A DNA stretch of 64,000 bases from Gordionus sp. m RMFG-2023 (GCF_954871325.1 NC_088776.1:5525985-5589984), one strand, 5' to 3'; shown: positions 50,139-62,246, counted from the stretch's first letter. Notes: a model not told the origin generated them from the letters alone. Numbers and translations: made by a program.

Positions 50139-50777
50139 TTATTTAGTTTGTAAATAAACCATTATGTTTAAAAATATCATTAATAAGAGAGAAGTGATTC
50201 TAGCATTATAAGTTCCATCGCTTTTGCCGGGCACGGGTTTTATCGTTTTTTGACTTGTCTTCAATTCACTAGTTGTCATGATTCCAATTGTCGTGTAAGT
50301 TTCCGTTACGATTGTGGGCGCGATGATAGCAGTATTGGTAGTCGTGATTAAAGCATTTGATAAATCATTACCTTTACCACCTTCAGCATTGACGGGAATG
50401 GAGGAGGGATTTCCTGATATCATGGTATTATTGGATAATTGTTGTTCCTGAAACGTTGTAGGAATGGGGAATGTAATTTCGGCGCTCGGTTGATCCGATG
50501 ATTTATTGACCTCATTTTTAGGAGATGCTAGCTGCGCACCACCTACTGGAATCTTGCCAGCAGTTGTAACGCTATTCTTCACAGTTTTACCTTTCGCTGC
50601 ACTTGACACTTTGACTGAATGAGTGGTAGCATGTTTGCTTGGCGATGTTTGTTTTGGAGTGCTATGTGCCGTAGATCTACGGGTGGTAACTTTTTTTGTG
50701 GGTTTCGTAATAATGAAAGACTCCAATACTCCACAGACTACGAGAACAATCAAAAATGTATTTAACTTTATAATCAT
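50139..50777 (-). CDS. Thr-rich GPI-anchored-like protein, paralogue of the repeat protein
   Basis: Single exon, 212 residues. Signal peptide MIIKLNTFLIVLVVCGVLES is nearly the same as in the gene at 38942, and the DNA before the ATG is conserved too. The mature part is rich in Thr, Ser and Lys (KKVTTRRSTAHSTPKQTSPS), consistent with O-glycosylation. About residues 90-150 contain one module homologous to the repeat protein (NKSSDQPSAEITFP, GGKGNDLSNALI). The C-terminus ends in a hydrophobic run (ITSLLLMIFLNIMVYL) preceded by small and polar residues (GKSDG), as in GPI-anchor signals, so it is probably attached to the cell surface. It lacks the Cys-rich tail of its relative. It lies 9 kb from it in opposite orientation. 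Function unknown. Confidence 0.75.
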   Translation of the reverse strand: MIIKLNTFLIVLVVCGVLESFIITKPTKKVTTRRSTAHSTPKQTSPSKHATTHSVKVSSAAKGKTVKNSVTTAGKIPVGGAQLASPKNEVNKSSDQPSAEITFPIPTTFQEQQLSNNTMISGNPSSIPVNAEGGKGNDLSNALITTTNTAIIAPTIVTETYTTIGIMTTSELKTSQKTIKPVPGKSDGTYNARITSLLLMIFLNIMVYLQTK

Positions 50778-51498
50778 GACTTGACTTAAGATTTAGAAAA
50801 AAATAAGTTTATATAAACGTAACAATGAAAAACGTATTCAACTTTAATAACATGATTTTGACTTTAAGAAAATTAGTAATATATTAAATTTTTAGCATAA
50901 AAAAAATTAAAATGAATAAAAAGAATTTTTTTAAAAAAGTAGATTTTATAATTAATAAAGATAAAAAGAACGTTTCGAATAAAGGATTCTATAAAATTAA
51001 AAGCATAACAAATTTGTCTAGAAATGAAAATATATTTTATAAAATAGAACCGAAGAATTATTTTAAGTATAAGCCACGACTCAAAATTGGATTAAATTTT
51101 AACTTATACATTTTCATAAATCTATCATTTAGATAATTACTATATTTTAGGTTTTAACCAGTAAATTGGCTAAACCAAGTTTCTAACAGGCTAAAAAATG
51201 GGCTAAACCAAAATTTTAACCCAAAAAACTAACAAAGAAACTAATATATAAAAAACCTTTAATGTTAGCGGATTTTCACCTACAGGAGGCTGAAAATTGA
51301 GATTTAGCCGGCAATACAAATGTTAATTTTAATTCCCCCCCCCTCCTAAGTATAGTTTTTGTCATATTTTCTTAAATTTTTTTTTTGGTTTTATTCCGAT
51401 ATTTGTCCTTATTAAGGTTTGGTTCGTTGCGTTTGTTTCTTTCATCATTTTTTTTAATTTGCCGTAAAATTTTATTATTTTAGGATTTCTTTAAGTTT
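50778..51498. other. Flank of the GPI-anchored-like gene; no further gene
   Basis: Contains the gene's probable promoter (tttatataaac at 50808-50818). A 74-codon Lys/Asn-rich plus frame (50912-51136) has no recognisable feature and is probably chance in this AT-rich DNA. Confidence 0.4.
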
Positions 51499-51678
51499 AA
51501 AAAACGGCTAACTCAATATTTTATTTTATTATGCAGGCCTTAAGATTTTGCTCATAGGAAGTCACAAAGGTTTGAATATCTATTGACAAAATCTTGAGGG
51601 CTTAGTCAATATTTTTCTGGCTAAAATATTGAGTTAGCCGTTTTTAAAAATCGGAAAATCGGGCTTTTAACAACGCTA
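51499..51678. repeat. Foldback MITE, gtgttgttaaacggc family
   Basis: aaaacggctaactcaatatt at the left and aaatattgagttagccgttt at the right are exact inverted partners. The outer right part continues to ttaacaacgct. The outer left tip is missing. Confidence 0.65.
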
Positions 51679-51948
51679 GATTTCTTATCAGATTTTTTTA
51701 TAGTGTTAAAAGTTTAGGATACATTTTTTTTTATTTTTACAATCTACCAAACATAATTTTTTAAATATTCCTTTCACAAATGCGAGAAAAGATTATTATA
51801 GTATAAAATAAAATGGCTCCCTCTCCGATTTACGGAGAATGTCCATAATAATTATACATTAAATTTTTATAAATTAAATTGATAATGATAAAATGAATAA
51901 AATGACTCGATGGACTAATTATGAATTTTAGTTAGCGTTTTAAGCCTA

Positions 51949-52146
51949 GTGTTGTTTAACGGCTCGTTTTGAGCCGATTATTAAAAAATGGCTAACTCAA
52001 TATTTTATCTAGAATAATATTACGCAAGTCTGAAGATTTTGTTTGTAGAAGGAACAAAAGTTAGGACATCTATTAGCAAAATCTCGAGGCTTAGGCAATA
52101 TTTTTCTGGCTAAAATATTCCGTTTTTAAAAATAGGTTCAAGACGT
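51949..52146. repeat. Foldback MITE, gtgttgttaaacggc family
   Basis: gtgttgtttaacggctcgtt at the left and a worn right arm (tctggctaaaatattccgtt). The interior agrees with the copies at 35102 and 51499 (atctcgaggcttaggcaata). Confidence 0.6.
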
Positions 52147-52149
52147 TAC

Positions 52150-54260
52150 TCTAGTTTTAGCTTTATTCTATATATGGAAGACTTACTGATGCCACTCCCC
52201 CCCCCACAAGTTTTCTATTCTCAAGTTTTTTTCTACCAGTTTTTTTCCCTTGAGATTTTCCTTCCATTGTTTAAATTCATAAGTTGTTTTTTTTTTCCTT
52301 TAGGTTTTTTTCCCCTAATTTTTATTTGGTCATATATAATTTTTTAGGAAGAAATTTTACCCGGGATATGTTTATGAAAAAAAATATATCTACTTTTTCC
52401 AGAATATTAAATGATAAAACATATTTATCTATTATTCAGTATTCCAAATATCCTATCATATATGCTCAAGCAACAACAGAAGACTCAGTGATATTAGAAT
52501 AATACCTTGATGTTCCAGTCTCTCAGTTGCTTGGGATTTTGCATCAGGAATTAATTTATTTTTTGACATGATCCAACAGAAATACCTCAACAATTAATAA
52601 GACAGAAAACTTACAAATAAATAAATATTCAGACATCGCTATCGAAATTTTTTATCCCACTTATCATCAATACTTTTTGTGTAATATGGTTTAGGAATTA
52701 GCCATCGCTTGCTTTAAATAGAAGGCTACATTACGATCACAACTTATTGCTTTTCTCCCTAATAACGGGATAAGTTTAAGAAAATTCCATGGCTATTCAT
52801 GGCTTCATATAGCGATGCAAGTAAGGCTGCCTCACCTTTGTTACCTAATATAATTTAATTTAATTGTTTTTTTGAATTAAAATTTTATATAACCGATTAT
52901 AATCGTTGATTTGTGTTATTTATATGACCTTTGTTTTAAGCACGTTTTTAATTAAAAAAAAATCTAATTTATAAGGACCTAAAAGTAAAAAATTTATTTT
53001 TATTTAAAAAAAATAAAGTATAAAATATGAAATTATTATTATAAATATTTATGCGCCGGTTGTGCAGCTGCTATGAATATCGGCGTGCGCTGGAGTGATT
53101 TTTATAAATGGTGGCGTTTTCGACGTGGTCAAAAATATCGGTGGCCTGCCGATGGTCGAAACACAGATCTATGTCATTTTCAAATAATTTTCATATTTTT
53201 ATAAATTCATCAAATCGGTAAGAGCAAATAGAACTGGGAATTGTTAGTAAAATTCTACAAACGGAAATGGTGAGCAAAGCCCATTCCACTGACTTGAGGT
53301 TGGAATCTGATTGTTTCTTATGGAAGTTACTACTTTCCACATATTTTACCATTAAACATGCCGCTTATACATCTGAAATTTATTTCATTTAAAATATTTT
53401 GATCATCATCATCTTGTAAAATGCCTAATTCTTGTATTATATCACATACTTCATTAAATTTTATACTAAGATCAATTGGGGACCCAATAAATAAACAGCA
53501 TTGTTATCACATGTATTTATATCTTTTTTTCTTATTTTTCTTGAGATTGTTTTAGAGTAATTAACCGTATTTGACCAGGTCAAATACGCCTCCGGTCAAT
53601 TGTCCGACTTGCCGACCCTGCATAAACTTAATGAGAATGTTATAAAATTATAATAAAATGGTTTTCTTACAAAATAAGAATAAAAATTAATTTATGAAAT
53701 AAAAAAATATTTTTTGTTTTATTTGGCGCGATATGTTTTATTTGCTTGGCGTTTGTTGATAATGTCTTCCTTGGATTTATGAATATTGTGAGAGGATCCT
53801 TTAGAAATATTAAATCTTTAAGCTCATTCCCTTTGCGTATGATGATCTAGAAATTTAATAACGTAAATTTTTCTTAATTAAAGATAACTCGTGTGTTTCC
53901 TTTATTAATCTTGTTTAAATAGTTTTAATAAGTTAATAAAATTTCATAAATAGATGAATAAATGCAATAAAAATCAATAAATGCCAAATTTGTAGAAGTC
54001 TTACGCAATTGGATCAAGAATTAAACTGCCCACTATTCAAAGTAGACAGTTGTCAAATATATCAAGGCATTTTCTCATAGTAGTTAGGAATTTGATTAAG
54101 ACTCAAAATTTTGGACAAATTAAGTAGCTGCCCTAATTATTAAAGTATAAATTAGACAGGTTTAGCAGTATTTTTTGCCTGACAAAAAATTATCTCACTA
54201 ATATTAATATTCCTTAAAAACATAAATAAAGTATTATATGATATTCAATGTAAACAAAAG
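52150..54260. other. No gene seen
   Basis: Mostly AT-rich. A more G+C-rich patch at 53055-53165 (cgccggttgtgcagctgcta, gtggcgttttcgacgtggtc) stands out and may be a transposon end. The frame 52284-52502 is not recognised. Confidence 0.4.
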
Positions 54261-54271
54261 ATATTTATCAA

Positions 54272-54515
54272 ATATTTTTAAGAACATCTTAGAAAAATTA
54301 TTTCTTTAATAAAATTTGATGGTTATGATTTTAATAGTAATGTTAACAAATGTTAATTACTTGTTATAATTATGATTAACAATACTCTAAATTATTAAAA
54401 TATTTAAGAACATCTTAGAAAGATTATTTCTTTGACAAAATTTGGTTTGTTACGATTTTAATAATAATGTTAACAAATGTTACTTAATCATGATTAACAA
54501 TACTCTAAATTATTA
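54272..54515. repeat. About 120-bp tandem duplication beside tRNA-Ile
   Basis: Two head-to-tail copies share aagaacatcttagaaa, taatgttaacaaatgtta and gattaacaatactctaaatt, and end 65 bases before the tRNA gene. Confidence 0.75.
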
Positions 54516-54579
54516 GTTTTGTTTTATAATTAATAATTTATATTTTATAGATATCAAATATTTTTAAATAACTGATATC

Positions 54580-54653
54580 GGCCGAGTAGCTCAGTCGGTT
54601 AGAGCGTCGTGCTAATAACGCGAAGGTCGCGAGTTCGAGACTCGTCTTGGCCA
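54580..54653 (+). tRNA. tRNA-Ile (anticodon AAT)
   Basis: A 74-base cloverleaf: acceptor GGCCGAG pairs with CTTGGCC (one G-T), discriminator A; the D arm is TAGCTCAGTCGGTTAGAGC. The anticodon stem TCGTG/CGCGA encloses CTAATAA with anticodon AAT at 54614-54616, and the T arm GCGAG/CTCGT has loop TTCGAGA. The internal promoter boxes (TAGCTCAGTCGG and GGTCGCGAGTTCGAGACTCG) are present. No intron, CCA not encoded as a tail. A TTTTT run follows at once, suitable as RNA polymerase III terminator. Identical to the gene at 58484. Confidence 0.97.
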
Positions 54654-54659
54654 AATTTT

Positions 54660-55380
54660 TATTAAACTTTTTTTATTAGTTAATTTAGTAGTTTGATAAA
54701 TTGAAGAAATTCCTAAGTATGTTATTTATTTTAAAAAATATTTTTATTGTAAAATATTCAGAAATTTGCTGCATGGTTCATTTATCCCCACTGACTTACT
54801 AACTAATATTTTAAAAATAGTTTTCTATTAAATATCTATTTTTAAATATTTTTTATAGATATGGCATATATATTTTTAAAAATATATATCATGGGGATAA
54901 AAAAAAAAGTGATTTTCATTGGCATAGATTCATAAATGAAAATTTTTTTGGATGTGCATAGTAAGGATATTTTCTATCGACTCTTTTTTAAAAAACTGGT
55001 TGATTATGGTTGCAATAAAAGGTAAAAATTGTACGTTTTCGTATTTATTCCACTTATGTGTCTCGGCAGCAGTTAGTATATTGCAATGGGGCTACGGAGA
55101 GATAACCACCCCCCCCCCCTTTTTAACTTTTTAGCTACCTTCCTAAATTTTGAGGATAGGTTGAGCTCCCTGTCCAAAATTTTTAGTGATAAATTTGAAT
55201 AATACCCTATTTCTTTATTATTGATTTATAACAATCAAAATTTTTGCTAAAGTTAAAAATAAAAAATTTCCTATTTAAGTAATTTTTTTTATAGCCCATA
55301 CGGTGTCTTTATAAAATAGAGGAAATTCGAAAAAAAATTTGGGATATTTTTTTTTTCAGGTTCTTCTGTATCTTTTTGAC
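54660..55380. other. No gene seen
   Basis: AT-rich. The frame 54952-55134 is not recognisable and ends in a poly-C run. Confidence 0.4.
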
Positions 55381-55433
55381 AATGAACCATAAATATTCAT
55401 TATTGAAAAGTTTAAAATATTCGTTAAAAATGT

Positions 55434-55637
55434 GTGGATATTTATCTTGCAGTAACTATATTGTGTGAAAGGGATCTTCATCTTATTAAATTGATGGTAA
55501 ATAATAGAGCCAATTTAAGAGTAAATACTTTGTCAAATTTAATGTTCATAAATTTTAATGGACCATCAAAATCAGAGTGGATTCCAGATCCATATATGAA
55601 AATGCTGAAAAGAAATCATAAAGTTGAGAGGAAATGA
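55434..55637 (+). mobile_element. hAT transposase C-terminal scrap
   Basis: The frame reads MVNNRANLRVNTLSNLMFIN then FNGPSKSEWIPDPYMKMLKR, similar to the C-terminal end of hAT transposases (R..L....l..l..i..ngP). No other part is recognisable. Confidence 0.45.
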
Positions 55638-55649
55638 AAGATTTAATGA

Positions 55650-56030
55650 GTTTAAAGATTATAGCCACCCCGCCAACTTTTTAGGCACCACGCCAGGCAG
55701 TTAAGATATTATGTGTGTTGAGCATTCAACTTGGCGAATGCTTCATTACAAGTATAATCCCAATTCGCAGGTTATCCTTTGACACGTGGCGTGAGCGTTA
55801 TACCATCAGGTCTTTGATTATCTGATAAGTTAAGCCCCACTGGATCTAAGGTATTGGGAATGTGAGCTGAACGAAGGGTCTTATTATAATAACCTAGGAT
55901 TGATATGTAGCCTGGCAGTATCTAAATTAATATTCTTTAGCGGAGGGAAAATCTCTTTCGAGGACCATCTGAAATTTGGTGCATTTTTTAGATGAATGCT
56001 GTGCAAAATCTTTGGCTCTAAATAAAAAAA
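55650..56030. other. Unassigned G+C-richer patch
   Basis: A stretch clearly less AT-rich than its surroundings. The minus strand (56090-55884) is open and contains PKILHSIHLKNAPNFRWSSK then EIFPPLKNI after a splice-like atttagag. The rest (55650-55880) has no open frame. I do not recognise a protein or RNA family; it may be a worn transposon or an exon. Confidence 0.3.
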
Positions 56031-56099
56031 AATATACCGATTGTGTCGGAAACAAGATTGATGCGATATTATGTATGTTTCTATCTTCATAAAATTCCA

Positions 56100-57050
56100 T
56101 AGATTATACCCTTTTTTTTAAAAAAAAATCTATAAACATTTTTTTTTAAATAATACCTTTTTTTATATAATTTTTTAACGAAATGATTTATTTATTTATT
56201 TTTTCCGCCAAGATATGCAAAATGTAATTAAAAAAAAGTTTTATATTTTCTATAATGCAAATCTGTTAGTGATTCCAAAAATGTATAAATTTTTTAAACA
56301 ATTTTTCGATTAAAATATATCGAATATAGGCTATTAAAACTGAAATGGGATTCCAAATTTTTCAACGATATCAGTATTAATTGCTAAAAATACTAGAAAT
56401 TCTTATCAACAAATTTTTTTTTTATGGATATTGGCGTAAAAATTATTAGGCAATTTTAAAAATATGAGTAAATTCGCGCATTTTACAAAAACTTCGTTTT
56501 CTGTTTATATTGTTTTCAGATTGGGTTAAAAGCGGAAATATGTTGGTTTTTAATCGCTAGAGAAGACAGAGCATATCAATTATCAAATTGAGCGTTTCGA
56601 AATGAAAATTAAAAATAGTAAACGCAGCTTTGTTTAAATTGAAGCGTTAATTTTTATATTTTTTAAATATGAAGCGTCTAAATTATAAACAAAAAAAATG
56701 TCTGCCCAATATTTACTTAAGGGAAATAAATGCTTGCCCTATATTTACTAAAGGGAAATAAAGGAAGAGGTGCGAGGCATCTTAAATAAATGTCTAAAAG
56801 AGTTTGTTTTTGTCTGAATACATCATTATAAAAGGAGATTTGACAAATTCCCAATTTTATAATTATACAAGAATGAGAAGATCAACATTTTCATATAGGG
56901 TTAATATATGATATAAATCCAAAAATTACTAACTGTAATAAGGAAATCGATGCTGAAGAAAGATTGCTTGTTACCGAGGTAAAATAAATTTAATTCATTA
57001 GTAATTATTTTATATAAAAGGTGTTTAATTACTGGTGTAGTTCAAGAATT
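56100..57050. other. No gene seen
   Basis: AT-rich, with a near-duplicated segment tgcccaatatttacttaagg / tgccctatatttactaaagg at 56700-56760. Confidence 0.4.
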
Positions 57051-57059
57051 TTAAAATCC

Positions 57060-57640
57060 TGTATAGCCTGCATTGAGAAATCAGTGTGCACAGCAATCTG
57101 GAATGCTGCAGTACATATATATATGCCTAGAGTTAATAAAAATGATTGGGAAAGAGTAAATTTATTATATTAAATCAAGGTTAATATTAACTTATATCTT
57201 TAGATTTCCCAGGAATTCCTGCTTCAACCAAATTATTTTGGGGCAATAGATGGTAAACATATCTATATCCAGAGCCCTTTCAATAGTGGCTCACAATTTT
57301 ATTACTTTAAACATAGATTTTCAATTAACCTGTTGCCTGAAAATTTACAGATGTGGGAGCATATGGAAAGCAGTGATGGTGAAGTATTTAGAAATAGATC
57401 TTTATATAGAGGTTACATTTAATTTTTATATATTATAAAAATATATATAAATAGAATTGGTGAACCATACACTTGATCTGCCTGTTCCAAAGCCCTTTCC
57501 AGGATTTAATAAAGCCATGATTTAATGGTTAGGAATGATGCATTCCCTTTATCAAATTATCTGTTAAAGTCCTACCACAAAAGAAATCTATTTAGAGAGG
57601 TAAAGGAATTCCCATGAGGTTATCCCATGTCCATGTTATG
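57060..57640 (+). mobile_element. PIF/Harbinger transposase fragment, broken
   Basis: Broken pieces along the plus strand: TAIWNAAVHIYMPRV and NDWERV (about 57090-57160), then FGAIDGKHIYIQSPFNSGSQ (from about 57236) with the family's catalytic GAIDG, and RFSINL, SSDGEVFRNRSLYR. Later DLPVPKPFPGFN and MMHSLYQII are recognisable. Between pieces there are frame changes. The fragment corresponds to the core of a HARBI1-like transposase; ends are not identified. Confidence 0.7.
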
Positions 57641-57779
57641 TTAAGTATTAAGGAGTTTTGGGGGAATTGTTAAAAAATTTGAGCTTTTGAGTAGGCCAGT
57701 AGAAATTGGCTAAGCTAGCATATAAATAGTCATAAAAACAATCTGTATCTTAAACAGCATCAGCAAAGAAGGATCAGCT

Positions 57780-58480
57780 TCCAATGATGATACAGGTACC
57801 AAAAATATTTAAATTTAAATATTTAATTATTAAACATCTTATGTATTTATAATATTATTAAAATTATGTTATCATCAAAATTATAGAAACAATTGTTAAC
57901 CTTGATAAACAACCATAGAGAAAATATTTCTTCCTCAATGGAATCAAAAATTCATAGAAACAAATTTAAAAATTATTAAATTTTTATATTTATATTTTAA
58001 TAAATTAATATAATATATATACAATTATGTTATAATAACAAAAATATTACATTTAAATTACAAAAACTTTATTGATATATAAATTTATAATAAATAATAA
58101 TTTATAAAATGCTATCAAATACAACTAATGTAAATTCATTAGCAGGTTTTGGTAAAGTAGGCTTTGTCTTTAGATGATGTAGCAATTTTAAAACCACAAT
58201 TTTAAACAATAGTTGTTTGCTAAACTTAAGTTTTCCAAATCCTCTACAAGGCTATCCATAAAAAGTCTAAATAAAATTTAGATAAAAATAAGCTTTACTG
58301 CATCCCAGGTGGCTTTTTTCCAATAGATTTATCAACATATTAATATCACTTGGCATTTTTAGTTTTATTATTTTTATAAATCAGCCGAATAGCTCTGCGA
58401 ACAAAGCGTTACGTTATGCGTAGTGAAAACACATTTATCAGAATAAAATAATAAATATTGATAATAGTAATACATTTAAT
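57780..58480. other. No gene seen
   Basis: Very AT-rich stretch leading to the second tRNA gene. Confidence 0.45.
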
Positions 58481-58483
58481 ATC

Positions 58484-58557
58484 GGCCGAGTAGCTCAGTC
58501 GGTTAGAGCGTCGTGCTAATAACGCGAAGGTCGCGAGTTCGAGACTCGTCTTGGCCA
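58484..58557 (+). tRNA. tRNA-Ile (anticodon AAT), second copy
   Basis: Identical over all 74 bases to the gene at 54580, including the AAT anticodon loop and the terminator-like T run after the 3' end. The flanks share only the few bases atatc before it, so it is not part of a recent large duplication. Confidence 0.97.
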
Positions 58558-58611
58558 ATTTTTTTTTGTTGAAATATTGCATATATTTAATTCGAAGCTA
58601 TCCACAAAGTA

Positions 58612-59606
58612 CAAATGTGGCGTGGTTTGGGTTCGGTTTAGGGGATTTTTGAATCCAGGTTTGGTTGCGGGTTCAGCTCGGGTTTAGGAAATTTTGAATT
58701 GATAAAAAAATTCTATATAAACCACATAAATTTAGTATTGGCAAAATATATTTTAAAATACAAAGCATAGTCATGTATCAATTTTTAAAATATTAGACGT
58801 ATTAGCATTATCTTCCAAGAGTTGTTCGTTCTTCTTCGATATCGATGAAAGAGTGAATTTCAAATATGAAAGAACTTTCAGCGCTAACCATAATATATTT
58901 ATATGAAAATATGATAAATTAACTTAAAATAAGAAAAATTAAAAAAATATTTTTTTAATTTGGCATGCATCTTTACCAATTAAAAAATTAAAATAATATA
59001 TTTTTAATTCCTTCTCAATTAATGACTCATGTTTTGGTAGAATCTTTTTTGTAGCAACATTTATAAAAGTTTCTATCTAGTGAAATTTATAAATAGTTTC
59101 ATGTATAAAATATATATATCAAGGTGCTACACCTTAGCAGAGACAAAAATGCAAAATATTTCTTATATAATCTTTTATAATTGCCGAATTCAATAATTAT
59201 CGTTCCAATACCTTTCTTTGTTTGCAATCGTTAGCACACTTTTAACTATTTTCTCGCCTTTCTTTAATTTTTATCAATCTAAATCATCTTATTCAAAATT
59301 TGCACCCGAAATATTATCATCAGATAAAATGGGCGTAGATATTGGGTTTAATCCTATTTTATAAATTAACAAGATGCCTTTCCGAACAATCATCAAGTAA
59401 TATCTGTAATATTTTAAAGGATTTATGCCGTTTATATTAAAAAATCTCTTTATATTTACAATTTTACAAATATCTTAATAATATTCACTGAACCCGGGGT
59501 TCGGTCCGGAGTAAATTTTATAAACGGGGTTGCAGTTCGGTTCGGGCTCAAAATTTTTTTTTAAATATCCGGGTTTTCTTTTCCGGGTTCGGTTCAAATC
59601 CCTGGT
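58612..59606. mobile_element. hAT-end-like G-rich patches around AT-rich interior
   Basis: A right end reading cgggttcggttcaaatccctg, whose reverse complement starts CAGGGATTTGAACCGAACCC, resembles the hAT tip at 1891. A related G-rich patch at 58612-58690 (ggtttgggttcggtttaggg) lies in the same, not inverted, orientation. The intervening ~790 bp is AT-rich and non-coding. Confidence 0.45.
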
Positions 59607-59835
59607 TATAAGGCACTTATTTTTTTAATAGACATTAACGGAGTCACGTGGTCGAGACCGATTTACTAAGTTTATCATCCTTTACCCCAAGTACGGAACC
59701 AACAAGCTAGCTTAGGAAAAAAAAACTTAATTGCTGAATTCGAGCCCTAGGTCTATCGGTTCCATAATCAAAGCACTCACCAACTGAAACCATTGATGAT
59801 ATACGAAAACCACCATTTATTTCATATATAATAAT

Positions 59836-60004
59836 CAGAGTTGTTAAAGGATCTAGATACAAGTATCTTGATCCTGTATCTAGATATAAAAATGTGGTAT
59901 CTGTATCTGGATAGATTTTTGATTAAAATATCGGTATCTAGATATTATTTTAGACGATGTATCTGTATCTAGATCCATTTAAAAAGTATCTTTTAACAAC
60001 TCTG
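59836..60004. mobile_element. hAT-like MITE with perfect 8-bp target duplication
   Basis: A 169-bp element with ends CAGAGTTGTTAAA and TTTAACAACTCTG, flanked on both sides by ataataat (59828-59835 and 60005-60012). The interior is made of many copies of the palindromic motif tatctagata and variants (gtatctagatac, gtatctgtatctgg). No coding content. Confidence 0.9.
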
Positions 60005-60012
60005 ATAATAAT

Positions 60013-62240
60013 TAATAAATGGCAGGTCTAAACGAAAAAATTATAAGTCATTAGCCTCTGGTTTTCTTCGATTTGGATCAAGGTGTAGTGGTTTGAATTT
60101 TAGAAATTGGTTTTGTGGTTGCCCAAAAGACATTAAATCGATGGTAAAATGTAAATGCTAAGTTCGTAAATAGGGTATCCAATCTACATTGTTTATTTAA
60201 CTATTTTAAAACATCTGTTTGTTTGTGCATTAATAATAGGTCTCTTTATCACTTGACCATGACTTGCCACTCATAATATCAGGCATTGTAAACAAAAAAG
60301 ACAAATATCTGATCGCAATGAGTCTAACTTTATTATTCTACAACATAAATATATTTATTTTGTCTGTTGTGTTAATTATTAAAATGCTCTTCAAAATAAA
60401 AATCTTCAAAGATCATTTTTTAGAATGCTCAAACATGATTTTAGATCAAATTTTACCTTTGTGCATAACATTTTCATGAAATCCATAAATTTTTTTTAAT
60501 CTTTTTAAAAAAAAAATGTTCAAAATTTTAACACCGATTTCTATATATGCAAAATAAACGAAATCTGTCAATTTTGTATTGAATGTTTTATTTTATTAGG
60601 TATCTGAAAACCCCCAAAAAATCTAGATTTGGTTCTTTATATCGTAATCCACAGTTTGGTATTATCTTTACAATTTTTATTACGGTTCTGTTTAGCCTTT
60701 GAATATCAGCTCCAGGCTGAATCGGACCTTATTCACTACATTGATCCAATCTAATCTATTATACATCTGATGGCTTAGCCCTATCGCAAATTTCATTCTT
60801 CGAATCTTTTGTATAAATATAGCTTAAGTAATGTCATTAACTATTTATTTTACATTATAATCTTCCTGTTCCAATGGATGAATACAGAAATTTATCAATA
60901 AAAAGGTTTTAGAAAAAAATGTACATTCATTATTTTCTCAAAATTGCTTTTTTTAATGAAAATTTGGTCCTTTTTATTAATAATAAATCATTTTAAAATT
61001 ATTTTATATTTGCTCAAAAGCAAGTCCATCAATATAATAGAATCTAGGAGGTACTATATGATATAAACATTTACCCCCTTCCGAGACTAACCCTCATTTG
61101 GATTTCCATTTTAATTGGTACCATAAGCAAGGGGTTCTTACTATCCCGTCAGAAAATAAAGCGAATCGTTATAAATTAAAATTTATCAATAACCAAATAA
61201 TCTATCAGTCAACTTATATCAATAGATATTGTTTAATTATCGATAGAATTTTCTTCACCCAATCACAGATAGTGATTTAGGATAAGCGCTACAGATATAT
61301 AATAAATAAATAATTTTTTTATATATATATACATACCTCGTCTGGAAAAGGTTTATAAAATAAATTTTATCTTTTGATAATTCAGATTCACCTAATATTT
61401 TAATTTTATACAATGGCATAGAGCACTTCTAAATATTTTGATGTTCACTGTTATCCATAGATTTGTTTCTATGGCTATCATTAGTGAAATATACGAAAAA
61501 CGTAAAGATTATTTTCATCTGTAATAACTACATTTCTAAAAAATGTCATTTTTAGCTAATACGCAACGCTCATAAACTTTTTTCTTCAAAGATATCGTTT
61601 TGCCATAAATCGAAATAAAGATTAGTTTCTTATAAAGGCGTTAATATCACATTATATCTTGACTTTACATGTCCATTTAAATCTTTTTTATTTTGAGGCT
61701 TCAATTTAACATATTACCGATTAATTGATTTGACCAAGTATATATATTACTAGATGATGTATACAAAAGGTATTATTGAAGTTTTAAGAAAAAAAGGATT
61801 AAATTATTCCTATTTTATATCGATCAAACCACATGTATAGTTCAAGACAACCCCTCTTGTAACAGTTTTTAATAATACTTTAATTTTTTTTAGGATAAAA
61901 CTATGACACCGGGAAATTATAATTAATAGTTTTATAATTCTTATCAAAACGAGATAAATAAGTAGAAATTAGTAATGCGTCAAACAGGAGAGTCCTAGCG
62001 AATAATGTTTAAATTAGGAATTTCCATTTTTTAAGGTAATATGTGCACACATAATATATTTTAAACTAATAATAATTTATAACTATATATTTATGAATTT
62101 AATTAATTTTTTTTATAATGACTACTACCAAACACTCGAAAGCGTTTGCTATGGCTTTCGCCTAAAATAATTGTTAATTAAAAGAAATTTGCCTAAATGC
62201 AATCATTTTATTTTATTGAAATATATTGCCAAGGTTTATT
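60013..62240. other. No gene recognised
   Basis: AT-rich. Plus frames at 60264-60479 and 61098-61280 are not recognised. On the minus strand about 60820-60610 the pieces KIRRMKFAIGLSHQMYN and IKIIPNCGLRYKEPNLDF are open in different frames and may be a relic. The last 130 bases are the 3' flank of the leucyl-tRNA synthetase gene. Confidence 0.4.
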
Positions 62241-62246
62241 AAGAAT

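Noticed and set aside
50912-51136. 74-codon Lys/Asn-rich plus frame upstream of the GPI-anchored-like gene
   Set aside because: Composition equals that of AT-rich background; no signal peptide, domain or conserved copy.
58370-58440. tRNA-like stretch gaatagctctgcgaacaaagc
   Set aside because: No acceptor stem or T arm pairing and no TTCGA box follows.
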